64,000 bases of DNA from Glandiceps talaboti (Eukaryota; Hemichordata; Enteropneusta; Spengelidae). Shown one piece after another: positions 1-11,556 of the stretch. The translations under genes and the position numbers were made by a program. The DNA lies in the NCBI RefSeq assembly GCF_964340395.1, contig NC_135557.1:22963725-23027724 (forward strand), in the 5' to 3' direction. A model generated the notes under the pieces. It had not been told where the DNA came from. It saw nothing but the letters and a program-made list of their open reading frames with translations, and made no database searches. The first letter of the stretch is position 1. The number at the start of each line of letters is the position of its first letter.

Positions 1-8
1 CACTCATC

Positions 9-125
9 ATGCGTATCTTGATCCTAGCCTTGTTTGTGGCTGCAGCTAGTGCTGCCAGTCTAGCACCCCTTTTCAAAGCTAAAGTTGGAGATGCAGTGCC
101 AAACAGTTATATGGTCAAGTTAAAG
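9..125 (+). CDS. Subtilisin exon 1: signal peptide and start of propeptide
   Basis: Codes residues 1-39. The hydrophobic stretch ending in AAASA is a good signal-peptidase substrate. It ends after an AAG codon at a gtaatg donor (phase 0). Confidence 0.93.
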
Positions 126-1156
126 GTAATGAGTTTTCTTTTACAGATGATAAAGACAAAATAAGTACCTAGCCATCACTTGTTGTGTCTCTTTTGTTTC
201 GTCTTCTACAAAAATCTATAACTGTAATTCGGTTTATCGAATACCGTGATATAAGTCTTATACAGTCACTGTGACTATTTGTTATAAAACAAACCAAACT
301 CAATATCCATAAATGGCTAAAGAAATATCGTTATTTCGTGTTTTTGAGGGAAAATGTTGCCACTAGTCATGAAATTATCATAGACATTGTTCACATTTTT
401 TTCAGGATGGCGTAGACATCAGTAAATTCATCCAGAAAGTTGAAGACGTCAACACATTCGTGAGAAATAGGTACACCAGTGTTTTCTACGGCGTGTCTAT
501 TGATATCTATGGAAAAAATGTTGCCACCGTAAGTATTTCAAAGCGATATCTAAACATCAAGTAAATATCTGACAACATGCTCACTTATGCTTTAAGTAAT
601 CACCGACAAAATGTACTGATAATGTGTGTGTATGTGTGTGTGTGTGTGTGTATGCATGCATGCATGCATGAATTTGAAGCCTCAGCCGTATTTTAAGGTG
701 ATATATAAAAACATATTTTACGACATTCTTATCCCTTCAAAATATCTATTGTAAATGTAGTTGAGAAGCATGGATGAAGTTGAATACATTGAGGAAAATA
801 TGATCATGAGAGCAACAGTAGAATGGGGTTGCGATCGTATCGATCAGAGAAATTTGCCTTTAGATGGGCAAATGATCATCCACGGTAAGTACTTTAGAGT
901 CTTCTTGACAGTTTATACCCATTACCTATTATTACACACATATATTTAATGTGTGATTCGGCATCATAGACGTGAGATTGAATGTTTCGATCAGACTAAC
1001 ATGAAGTGCATATTATGTTATTTTGGCATACTTTTGGTTGTTATTGTCATGTATGTATGTATGTATGTATGTATGTATGTATGTATGTATGTATGTATGT
1101 ATGTATGTATGTATGCATGTATGTATGTATGTATGTATGTATGTATGTATGTATGT

Positions 1157-1195
<39 letters not shown>

Positions 1196-4100
1196 GGTGG
1201 GTGGGTGGGTGGTTTGGTTGGTGTGTATGTATGTATGTATGTATGTATGTATGTATGTATGTATGTATGTACATCTATGAGTGTGTTGCTATAATATATA
1301 TTTTGTGTCTTCAAAAATCAATCATTTCGTTTTAGGCGATGGCAGCGGCGCCCATGTATACATTGCTGATACTGGAATACGTCACACTCACGTAGAGTTC
1401 GAGGGACGTGCATCGTTCTTCTGGGACTTTGATAGCGGCGGTGATGTAAGTTAAGACTGCCTTTCAATTGGGTTCATGTTTTCGGCCATTTTGAGGATGT
1501 CTTGCAAGGTTTTCTAGGAAAGCTTCTGGTGATAAGGGTTGAGCTGAATTTAAAACAGGAGTGGACTGGGGAGAAAATGGAGGCCATGAAAAAAACAAGT
1601 GTGCGAAGAGTTTGAGGGGGGGGGGTGAAAATTATGATGACCTGCAAGCTAGGCCATAACATCGTTTGATCATTATATGGACCAAATTAAACATTCGGAG
1701 CAGTCGTTTACTATATACATTAGCTAAATATCATGATGCTCAGCCGCAAGGAAACATTTCTTTAGTTCTTATTGATATTTAAGTTTATATGTGGACAGGG
1801 GCTTTAGAGTATGTAACTAGTACCCATTTGTTTCATATTCCGCGAAGCGCAGACTGTGCCTGAAAGGTCAACAACGGGGTCAAATTTGACAAGCATCTAA
1901 TGAATATTCATAAGGCAGTATATTACCGTTGAATTCAGTAAACGCTATTGTGGTCTATGGGAAATTACGCAAAATCATGGCATCGCCGTGGATACTCGTC
2001 GCCTCATAAAACCCCTCGGTTTAACTTTTTTATTTTTCTGTTACTTCAACCAAGATTTGAGATGACATGTCTCACTATGTCGCCCTAAAACTCTATCGTT
2101 TTACTTTTTCGAATTTCAATCCCATTCAGGAAAAATGTTAAGTTTTCCGTCTTTCACTGGGCGGCCGCGAATTTTAGTACGCCAGGCATATGAATGTTTA
2201 CGACTCTATGAAATATTGAAATTATGTAACTATGGCTTTGGTAATACCATATGTTATAGTACTGAACATCATGTACATGATACACTAAGTTTGACATTTG
2301 TATTCCGGTGTGCAGTGTAGTAAATATGACCGTACTCTTTGACTATGCTAAATTTAATTTACTGAGCCGTGTGCGCGTCTGAGACGTGATTGTTCAGTGA
2401 AGGTGTATACGCGTAAAAGAAACAAAATAGGGAGTGTTCGATCTGCAGTGTAATGAAGACCGTATTTAAGTATTCTATTACTTTAAGTAATGTGATATTA
2501 GCTGCCTCTAATAGTCGCTATCATGTCATATTTTTCGAATGAAATCTATTATTATGTATGTACCCTGAAGTTGATTACTGTAACACTTTAAATTTAACGT
2601 ACCACACAACTGTACATCTCCAGAATCTGGCAGGGGGAGGTATAATTGCATACATGAAAATCGCTGTGTGTAATTGGTTGTTGTTGTGTCTTTGTTGCTG
2701 TTGCTGTTTGTTTATTTGATTGTTTGTTTATTTGTTTTTTTGGGGAACGACATTTTTTGAGAGTATGAAAGGGGAGGGGGGTGCAAACAAAATTGACTGA
2801 GATATATTCTCCCCAGGTCCCTACCGTAAAGTCTACATGTTCCATAATGGTAGTTTCTCAGACAAAGAGATAATAGTAAAAATGGCGAATTACTCCACTC
2901 GCATGCATCTGACTATGATTATAGCGCCTGTCTTTCAAGATAACCTGAAAATTACGAACAAATGCCAAGTGCACTAAGGCTTCGTTACAAACTTTCAAAG
3001 TAATAAGTTAACATCGTGTTATCCTATCACTCCAAACCATACTGTAGTATACTGCAATTATTAGTAAGCGTAAATTAATGGCAAAAATCAGAAGTACCGC
3101 ACCGTCACAGTATACATCTGTTCATTTATCAATGTGCTATTAATTTTCAGTATAGGCTTCCAGTCCTTGTCGTTGGTATGCATTTACTGTTATATCTGAT
3201 ATTGTAGGGTGACGATTGCAATGGTCATGGAACCCATTGTGCTGGTACTGCCACTGGTCGTGATGTTGGTGTTGCAATTAAAGCAGATGTGTACAGTGTA
3301 CGTGTCTTGAACTGTGCTGGCATTGGTTTGACTAGCAACATCGTTAATGGTAGGTACACGTTGCATCTCTACATCTACTTAATTTGTTCAAATATACAAT
3401 TGAAGTCAGTTCGGTGGAAACAAATCGTCGTCTCAAAAACCTTAATAAACATTGCGACATTTTTACCTCCCGTAAGGGGAGATAATAAAGGGTTATCTGT
3501 ATGTGTGTATGTGTGCATGTATGTATGTATGTATGTATGTATGTATGTATGTATGTATGTATGTATGTATGTATGCATGTATGTATGTATGTATGTATGT
3601 ATGTATGTATGTATGTGCGTGTGTATGTATGTATGTGTGCGTGTGTGCATGCGTGCAGTTCGAACGAAAATGCCTGAACAAATAGAAACAAGTAACCAGT
3701 CACAATGTGTCTAGATGCTATTGACAGCTTGATGAAATGGAAACATTGAGGATGTTTGCTTCCTTTCTGTAGAGATGTTATCTTTACCATTTCTCCTGTT
3801 TTGCTTTGATATGTAATTAGGTCTGGACGCAATCGCCACCGATGGAACCAGTCCAGGTTTATGTTCAATGTCTTTGGGTGGCGGTGCTAGCACCGCCTTG
3901 GACAATGCTGTCAGAGACCTCGTCAGTGCTGGCTACTCAGTTCCTGTTGCTGCTGGTAACGACAACGGCAATGCTTGTAACACATCACCCGCAAGAGAAT
4001 CAACGGTAATTATACTTTTCAATTTAGCAATGAAATTGGCTCACACTGCTCGTGTTTTTTAATGTAACTTCGTTGGGTAATGGGCACCGGTGCTCCCTTG

Positions 4101-5777
4101 CAGATTCAAATTACAAGCACAAACTGTACAAAGATTAAAATACTAGGGGCAAAAGTCTATATTTCAGAAAGAACATACGAGTCAAATGTCTAGGAAAAAT
4201 GAAACTCGGCAACAATGAAACTGTGTGGTTCAGAATACAGTCATACGGGCATTCAAAGAGGGATTTAAATCATCTACATAATGCTTAAAAAATAACAATC
4301 AAAAGTCAAAGAAGGGTCAAAATTTGTAAGCATCTCTTACAAGCACATCCCCCACCCTGGGTATGTTTGTACCAATTTATAAAAATGAAATTGTTACAGT
4401 AACAGCCTCTTATGTTAAGGCAGAACGTCGTCAACAAGATCTTACAATTGCTACATTTTCTTTGCGTCACTACCCTTTATGTGGTCATAAAAAGATTGAA
4501 ATGTAACAATTGTATTTCATTTTTTGCTGAGCCACACAATGAAATGTAGCGATATTTGTAGAAACAGAAGACCTTCTCTTCCAGGTTCACTGGCTATCAT
4601 GATTTTATTTACACTTGAACATCTGCAAACGTACAGACATAGTTCATTAATATATACTGTCATTTTCTACCCGAAATTTGATTCTAGGCTGATACTGTTG
4701 GCTCTACAACTAGCACTGACGCTAGATCTGGCTTCTCCAACTATGGTACATGTGTTGATCTCTTTGCCCCCGGCTCTAGCGTAAGGAGTTCCTGGCATTC
4801 AAGCGACACTGCTTATAACACTATAAGTGGTACCTCCATGGCTTGCCCACATGTTGCCGGTAAGCATGAAATATTCAACAAACTCATTTATTAATGAATG
4901 ATTGGTCATGTAAAATTGAATCTTACCGATGGCATTCTAATATAATCATTGAATTAAAGTTTTCAGATCATAATGTATTTTAGTTTTACTTTTGAAAACC
5001 TAGCCATGATATCGTGATACCCGTTCACTGTTGGTAGATGTAACAATGAAGTCATACCTTATCGCAATCAGAATGACAACAGATTATAGTTTGTACAGAG
5101 GAGCGTTGTTTGGAAACATCCTTATGGCCATACGTGAGTTGGGCCAAGACCTTGGCCTAATTTAATGTGAAATGCACCTCGGAAACGTTTAAACGTCTGC
5201 TATACACTCTATCCCATTCCCATTTAAAATCAAGAAAATTAATGGGGGTCACCATACAAGTGTTTGAAATAGAGACGAAAATGTTATCAAAATTGAACCA
5301 TTTCACAGTTCAATATGGCCGCCGAATATCATGTTAATTCAGTGGGGAATTTTAAAGATTTCCAGTTTCCTCGAAAACAGATGGTGGACCCAACATTTAG
5401 TTTATTTCAAAAGGATAAGTAGCCAGCTTCTATATGACAAGGTTTGGAGATATTTTAATAACACTGATATTCAGTGATATTCAAAGAAATCAGAACTTCA
5501 TGTGATTTAGCTCTCACTTTTCTTCATCTTGAGCACCCTCTTATTACACTTTTTTCGAAAGTAGTTAGACATGGCGATGACTTGCTCCAATCTTCTTATA
5601 GATCTGTGATAACCTTGTGCCATTTTCACATTTCTAGGCATACTTGCTGTCAACTATGGTTCTGGTAGATGTTCAAGCCCCTCAACCTGCTCAAGTACAT
5701 TGGTTAGCGATGCTACATCAGGTGTGATCAGCAACCCCGGTGCAGGTTCACCAAACTTACTTGCTTATTGTACATAA
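9..5777 (+). CDS. Secreted proteinase K-like subtilisin serine protease (S8A), 8 coding exons
   Basis: Joining exons 9-125, 406-528, 761-884, 1336-1445, 3208-3349, 3821-4005, 4688-4859 and 5638-5777 gives a 370-residue protein with every intron GT/AG and in phase. Order: signal peptide (about 1-16, [15 protein letters not shown]), inhibitor I9-type propeptide (about 33-106), then the peptidase S8 domain to the C terminus. The complete catalytic set is visible: Asp133 in IADTGI, His165 in [10 protein letters not shown], oxyanion Asn252 in AAGNDN and Ser317 in [12 protein letters not shown]. The HGTHCAGT and SGTSMACPH wording is typical of the proteinase K branch, which in animals also holds PCSK9, but no C-terminal Cys-rich domain follows. 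It should be made as a secreted zymogen that cleaves its own propeptide; the substrate is unknown. The start is the first ATG and leads directly into the signal peptide. The 5' UTR and promoter lie outside the window. Confidence 0.95.
406..528 (+). CDS. Subtilisin exon 2: I9 propeptide
   Basis: Codes residues 40-80 (starts [14 protein letters not shown]), the middle of the I9-type intramolecular chaperone. Acceptor ttttttcag, donor gtaagt, both phase 0. Confidence 0.93.
761..884 (+). CDS. Subtilisin exon 3: propeptide end and mature N terminus
   Basis: Codes residues 81-121 and one base of codon 122. [11 protein letters not shown] is the usual C-terminal strand of the I9 fold; the autocleavage site should be just after it. 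The mature enzyme then begins near [15 protein letters not shown]. The donor is gtaagt (phase 1). Confidence 0.93.
1048..1272. repeat. Microsatellite (ATGT)n with (GT)n and (GGTG)n core
   Basis: Perfect ATGT units grade into GT, then GGTG, then back to ATGT, all inside subtilisin intron 3. Long open frames here are repeat artefacts. Confidence 0.97.
1336..1445 (+). CDS. Subtilisin exon 4: catalytic Asp
   Basis: Codes residues 122-158 with [20 protein letters not shown]; Asp133 is the catalytic aspartate. Follows an intron carrying a 220-bp (ATGT)n/(GT)n/(GGTG)n microsatellite. Confidence 0.94.
3208..3349 (+). CDS. Subtilisin exon 5: catalytic His
   Basis: Codes residues 159-205 plus one base. 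[16 protein letters not shown] contains catalytic His165. Ends in phase 1 at gtaggt. Confidence 0.94.
3505..3655. repeat. Microsatellite (ATGT)n
   Basis: About 30 ATGT units with a few GCAT and GTGC variants, in subtilisin intron 5. Confidence 0.97.
3821..4005 (+). CDS. Subtilisin exon 6: substrate-binding strand and oxyanion Asn
   Basis: Codes residues 206-267. MSLGGGAS is the S8 substrate-binding segment and Asn252 in VAAGNDN is the oxyanion-hole residue. Phase 0 at its 3' end. Confidence 0.94.
4688..4859 (+). CDS. Subtilisin exon 7: catalytic Ser
   Basis: Codes residues 268-324 plus one base. The nucleophile is Ser317 in [13 protein letters not shown]. Confidence 0.94.
5638..5777 (+). 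CDS. Subtilisin exon 8: C-terminal helix region and stop
   Basis: Codes residues 325-370 and the TAA. The protein ends with NLLAYC(T), the usual end of the bare catalytic domain, so no accessory C-terminal domain is fused. Confidence 0.92.
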
Positions 5778-7010
5778 TTCAACCGCAAGTGAGTATTCAT
5801 GTTGTAAATGTTCAGTTAATGTCATAGTTATCAGAAACCAAAGGAAAACAGGATTAGAAACATTGTGTTCCCAAATGTATTATTATATCATATTCCTGAA
5901 TGCCTTTCTTCTTTAACCGAGCCATATGAGAGTTCCAAGGGTAAGGGGTCTTGTCACTACAAGTCATACAAGTCAGTAGACAAGTAGTAACAAAACCCTT
6001 AGTTTACGCGTATTTTTCGACTGAATTTAGAAAAATATTAGGGGATAACATGATTATATCCCCTTAAGCATAATATATGAAAGATCATGACAAATAATTG
6101 GGGATTTGGAACGTCTTGACCCATATTTCCAGCACAACAGAACAATTGACATAGAGGTCAGTTTTTGTAACATGGAATAACAATAGTATGAAATCCAATT
6201 TGTTTTTTTTCGAATGCGTTAAACCTGGAATTACAGTTAATTAATTATAGCTCAATTCAATGTAAGGTCACTTGAGTTACGGGCATAATAGAGATCAATT
6301 AACATTTAAGAAGAACGTAGACTGCCTTAACAAATATCTTGCTGATATTACTTCATTTTATCATCGACAAATATTTAGGGGCAATTATTGGACGCACAAA
6401 ATATGGCAATGTGTGGCGAGATTGCTATTGAGTCAGGTGATGTTATGTTTTGAGTTCATTGGCTCCAATCGTACTGACGTTTACTGTTAAATGAATCGAC
6501 CCTTTTCAACAAATTTGAGTAGTTTTATGTAAAAGAAAAAGGGCATATCTTTATATTGCAACAGGATTTATTGTTTCGCTATACACCTACCTGCTCTAAG
6601 ATTCCATTCAGTCTATTTCGATGGTTAAAAAGCCTTAGGTTCAGTATACCATTTGATAATTCACAATGCAATTCAAACAGGGAAAGTGCTACTATTATGT
6701 AGTTCTTCTGTACGGCTATCCATATGACCTTTTAGACACGGTGTTAATGAATTAAAAATCAGGCTCATATTACTATTAGATATTGTCAAATTTGCATAAG
6801 ATATTATACTATAAGTTTCAAAAAACCATCCATCATCCAAACACATATATCCATATATCAACATTTATTTTTCTCTCTGTTTTACAGATACAAAATGGCA
6901 CAGATGGAAAAAAAACCTCGCTTGTAATGCCTTTGTCAAATTCTGAAAATATCTACTGAGAGTGTGAATTGCATTCTTTGAAATAAAATCGATTTAAAAC
7001 TGCATTTATA
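5778..7010 (+). promoter_or_regulatory. Subtilisin 3' UTR with a UTR intron and polyadenylation signal
   Basis: Eleven bases after the stop a gtgagt donor follows position 5788, and a good acceptor (tttttacag type) opens a UTR exon at 6888. AATAAA at 6982-6987 would end the transcript near 7005. The stop codon sits too close to the last junction to trigger nonsense-mediated decay. The spliced UTR is inferred from signals only. Confidence 0.6.
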
Positions 7011-7383
7011 TTTTGTTGTGAATATGTTACGGTTATGTCTGCAAGGATTCCATCATCTTTCATCATCTGGCTGATTCTTTGAGGTTCTTTATTATTCAGA
7101 TCCGATATTGTTAGTGTTTAGAAGTTGTTTGAAAATAGCAACTATTACTGGTCATACATTGATGATGTAAACCACCGGATTGAAAAACACACATTTCATA
7201 CAATATGACATAAATGTCATTAAAAGGCTTTTGGGCAATCCTGATTGTGCCTTCGAGTTTGGTTTATTATTATTCTACAAGCCTTGAGACCTTATTTTAT
7301 TTGGCATGTCTGCTTCTGGATATGGCCTTACCTTCTAGCTTGTAGTCTCTCATTCTCCCTGTTCCCCATCTTGACTACCACTG

Positions 7384-7418
7384 TCTGTTTCCATCCATCC
7401 ATCCATCCATCCATCCGT
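7384..7418. repeat. Short (CATC)n microsatellite
   Basis: Seven to eight CATC units followed by a CTGT-rich and poly-C stretch ending near 7498. The rest of 7010-8570 shows no gene or repeat that I can support. Confidence 0.85.
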
Positions 7419-8580
7419 AGGTCCGCCTGTCTGTTTATCTGTCAGCCTTCCTGCCTGTATGTCTGTGTTTGCCTACCTCTCTGTATACCCCCCCCCCCGT
7501 TGAAATCTTTCAGAAACACTCGCTTAAAATGCTGTCAGACGTGAAGAGACAACTCTAGAATGCCAAGGACTCTATCCTTTTGATATCATCACGTCAATAA
7601 TTTTAGAGGCATTGCTTGTTTCCAACTACTACCACAACAGTGAATCTGTGTGAAAACACTGAAATAATTAAGTTCTGTGCTTGCGGTACAACTGCAGACC
7701 AGAACTCTCAAGAACTAGATAGACGATGCACTAGTTTTACCGAAATTGTCGTGACTGAGGTCAACATCCACTCTCCAGAATGTGATCACACTGTTTCCAC
7801 TCCATTCCTTTGAAACCCACTACTTTCCTCACCACAACTAACAATTGATTCACTGCATGATTGTCACCAGCGATGTGACTAATATGTTCTGGTATCATAG
7901 TACAACGGAGGCATTTGGGGGATGCCAAAATTACAAAACAATGCAAAGTTAGATAACCATGAGTAAAAGGAATATGTGGAACCCCCCCCTCCTCTGTAAT
8001 TACTGAACTTCCCTTAATATAGACAGGAAAGGTTACACATTTATTTCACAAAATTACGGTTTCTTGTGTACTTTAAATGACTTCAGTTATAAAAAAAAAA
8101 ACGTCTTCGTGTAAGTTCAAGACCTTCTGGTAGTAAGTGGGTGGGTTGATCCAGAAGTTGAAGGGTTGAAGGTGACATGTTTCATCAGAGATCGTACTAA
8201 ACAGAAACAGTTCTTTACAACTACTCCCAGATGTAAACTGAAATATCATAAGGATCGTCTTCTTTGTGCCTTTGTTATCATCAACGTAAATACCACAGAG
8301 ATGTTGAATAATTACCAAAATTCATGAATTATACAAGTTTCTCAATGGAATTAAAGACTACTACATCATCACACTACACCAGACATGCTTGCTTTGTTAT
8401 CATCGATGCATGTATCAAATTATGAGATTTGAAGTTTACATTCATAAGATATTGTTTTAATTTTCAATTATCATTAATCAAATTCGAAAACAACTACAAC
8501 CTTTAGTGTATTGGAAATATATGCTTTATCACCTTTCTTATTAAATATGATGGTTATATTTAAGGAAAATGCCTTATAAT

Positions 8581-9647
8581 GGTTAAAAAAAATAGCGCCA
8601 ATAGTATTGTAGTACAACTGTACATTTTTAAAAAATGTTTATCCACATGTTGATCCATACTAGGTGTAGGTGTTCATTTGCTGAATGACTGACTATCCAG
8701 TTGCCTATCCAACCATATTGTTATCTTTGCAATATATGTGATCATTTGGCTGTTGCTACGGCGTGGTCTTGTTGCTAGGCACGTTTACATACATTTAAAA
8801 AAAATATTTATTCATTTGTCTATTTCTGTTGTTATCTTTGCAATATACGTGATCGTTTGGCTGTCGCTATGGGCGTGGTCTTGTTGCTGGACAATTTACA
8901 TAAATTTTATGAATGTTTGTTCACTTGTTTATTAATCCCTGTTATCTTTGTGAAATAGACAGTTTGGCTGTTGCTATGGGCGTGGTCATGGTGGCTAGGG
9001 ATATTCGCATACATTTGAGGAATGTTTACTCACTTGCCTACTATACCAGATGATGTTATTTGACCCAAATATACTATTTGTTTGTTGCTAAGGGTGTGGT
9101 CATAGTTGCTAGGGCCAAAATATTTTGAAAAAAATCTGAAGAATAACACTTCTAGAAAAATCTCACCAAATTTCAGTCTCACTGATCAAGTACTTTATGA
9201 GATAAAATTTTTGACCAAAATTCACTTGTTTACACCTAATTTGCATATTCCTGATGAGATCATTAAATGCTTGACATTTCTTCATCTATACATCTCCAGA
9301 TGCATCCCCGTTAAATTTCAGCCCAATCTGCTGAGTAGTTTTGGAATTAAAGATTCTTTACCAAAAAGACAGATTTTTAGCCCTAATTTGCATGTTACTG
9401 GTGGAATCATTGTCATGAACAAATCTTAATACGCTTACCCCTAAGGACGTCCCCATCAAATTACAGGTCAATCTGCCCAGTAGTTTTGGTGTTTAAGTTT
9501 CTTGACCAAATATCACATTTTCTTGACACAAAACGCACATCTCTGATGCGATCATTTTCCTTTGAACAATTTCCCAACGAGGCACCCAAAGTAGCATGAC
9601 CACCAAATATCAAAGCAATTGGTCCAGCAGTTTTTAACTTTAAGTTG

Positions 9648-9700
<53 letters not shown>
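8581..9700 (+). mobile_element. Modular non-coding dispersed repeat with ~110-bp monomers and (AC)n tail
   Basis: Three copies occur in this window (here, 15652-16060 and 21565-22008). All share the motif TTGCTATGGGCGTGGTC. Here about four diverged monomers of roughly 110 bp start near 8720, 8830, 8940 and 9054, each opening with a GTTATCTTTGCAATA-like sequence. A unique body with phrases such as TTTTTGACCAAAA follows and ends in an (AC)n tail at 9651-9694. A 5' leader (ACGCC.ATGGCGTTGTAG-like) is shared with the 15652 copy. No coding sequence is visible. The layout resembles a non-LTR-derived element or SINE-like repeat with tandem promoter monomers, but the class is unresolved. Confidence 0.6.
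9651..9694. repeat. (AC)n microsatellite at repeat 3' end
   Basis: About 21 AC units ending the dispersed repeat; likely the tail of the element rather than an independent locus. Confidence 0.95.
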
Positions 9701-11190
9701 TTAGCAATGCCTAGAACACAACTGAACCTTATAAGTTTAGTTGTGCTAAAAGTCATGAATTATGCAAATGGCTCATTACAATTGAAAACTACACAAACAA
9801 GCTTTAAAGAAAACGCTCATGTAGTCACTACGATATTTAAATATTGTCTCATAACTAAAAGATCACTTATGCAAATAGCAATTATGTATGAAATATTACT
9901 TCATCAAGTTAAATTGCTATGATCAGTAAATGTCGAAATTGTAGAGATCTACAAATTTCGGCAATTGTCCATATCATATAACATCTGTGAACATGGTTAG
10001 TTTTTTGGGAAACAAAACCTGGGTCTGATACTATAGTTCCTATTCTAGGCATAAGTTAGACTTTTCCCACAATGATTCATTGAAGAGTAAGTTAGGTAAT
10101 GTTAAATATGGATTCCTCACTGGCATTACACAGAATATTTAAAACATCAACGTTCTATTTTATTTTTTCAATGAATTTTTTTTTCCATGTGCGAAATATT
10201 CAAATCTGTAAATCATTTTCATTTGAGATGGTTTTATTGTGAAATGTTTTTCATTGTTATTATCTATTATTCGAACAAAACGTGGCAATTGATGAATGAA
10301 ACACTAAATAAAGCTATCATGATGTAGTACACATTCTGCCACCCATTCTCCTCCCCAAAATACTACACACAAACTACTCATACATATTGGTAATAAGATA
10401 TTCTTGTATTCGTTCAAAACTCGCCATTTTTCTTTACATATATTTGTAAAAATACATTTTACAATACGTTTTTCACAGCCAATACACATTTACGGGATTT
10501 ATAAAGCAAAAACCTTCCATGTCAACTCTGGCCATATACAATTATTGTAGACATCACCCCCCCCCCCCCCAGTTGCTTGATCATGAATATACATAAAAGT
10601 GACTTATAGTCCATGGATTGATCTCACATGAATACTAACTGTTACATCGGTTCATTCAAAGGAATCTTTTATATATATGATTTTCCGAGATTATTTGAAT
10701 CTAGTATTGTAATACTGTAAAACTTCAAAGATTGTCTGTGATGTGGTGAATATTAGAACAAAGTAAGTGTAAGTATCGGCAAAACGGTGTTGTCATTTTT
10801 ACCCCGAGCTCAGACATGTTTGTTGTCTGTGCCCCCAAGTTAACACCTATGCCATGGCGGTTCAATTGCTACGACAGCTCATTGTATTGCTGACATGTAT
10901 TCCTTTCATACTGATAAAATGCTCTATTCTTATCAAAGAAAACCGACTCTTGGTCTAGTCTAGCTATAAACTGTACACATGATAACCCATCTACTACTAT
11001 ACTTCCCTCTTCAACCTCATTCCCTAAATATCGCAACCTGTTGTGCCACATTAAGTTCAGCTTAGCCCTTGAATCACTCAGATAATGGACGAATGAAGTA
11101 CAGGATCCATTATAGTAGTTCACAATAGTTGAAAGTCTTCACTTCTGTAGACTTTGAATTTCTATCTTTCCAAATTATAGCCTTTCACTG
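9700..11190. other. Intergenic / probable 3' flank, no supported gene
   Basis: AT-rich sequence with a poly-C run at about 10556-10570. An 84-codon minus frame at 10869-11123 is open, but it has no convincing junction to the neighbouring gene. Part of this stretch probably holds the 3' UTR of the minus-strand gene ending at 11191. Confidence 0.4.
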
Positions 11191-11556
11191 TTAATCACTT
11201 TCCTGGTGCATTAAATATAAACCCTTTATAGCCATGTAAAAAGTCACTATTGGCAAGACACAAAACAGTTTCTGTTTCTGAAAATCCATCAATATATCAG
11301 TTGGATAATTAAGTGGATAATAAAAAAGATAAGAATTGCCAAATTCTGGTTCCTCAAAAAGACATTGGCTTGCTCGTTTGACCATTTCTTTACAAATATG
11401 TGCCCTTGACAGGAGTGTGCTATCTGTACCACATGCTGAAATATTGTACAAAACGAAATGATCATCAGTGATGAAGCGAGCATCTTTTGCAGTTGCAGAA
11501 AACTGACACGCCATTTGTGGATATGCCATGTCCATACCATAATGACTTAGCTTATT
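11191..11556 (-). CDS. Unrecognised gene exon 5 and stop
   Basis: Codes 121 residues from NKLSHYGMDMAYPQMAC to a hydrophobic end (VLPIVTFYMAIKGLYLM). Acceptor ttttttcacatttcag is strong. The last residues could be read-through past a missed donor, so the exact C terminus is less certain. Confidence 0.72.
   Translation of the reverse strand, partial: NKLSHYGMDMAYPQMACQFSATAKDARFITDDHFVLYNISACGTDSTLLSRAHICKEMVKRASQCLFEEPEFGNSYLFYYPLNYPTDILMDFQKQKLFCVLPIVTFYMAIKGLYLMHQESD

Noticed and set aside
953-1335. Long frames of MYVCMYVC / HTYIHTYI type on both strands (also at 3289, 36649, 44024, 59443)
   Set aside because: Pure translations of ATGT microsatellites, open in all frames because the repeat has no stop codons.
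10869-11123. 84-codon minus frame downstream of the unrecognised gene
   Set aside because: Reads plausibly, but an upstream stop, lack of a strong acceptor and the stop at 11191 in the preceding exon leave no supported way to join it.
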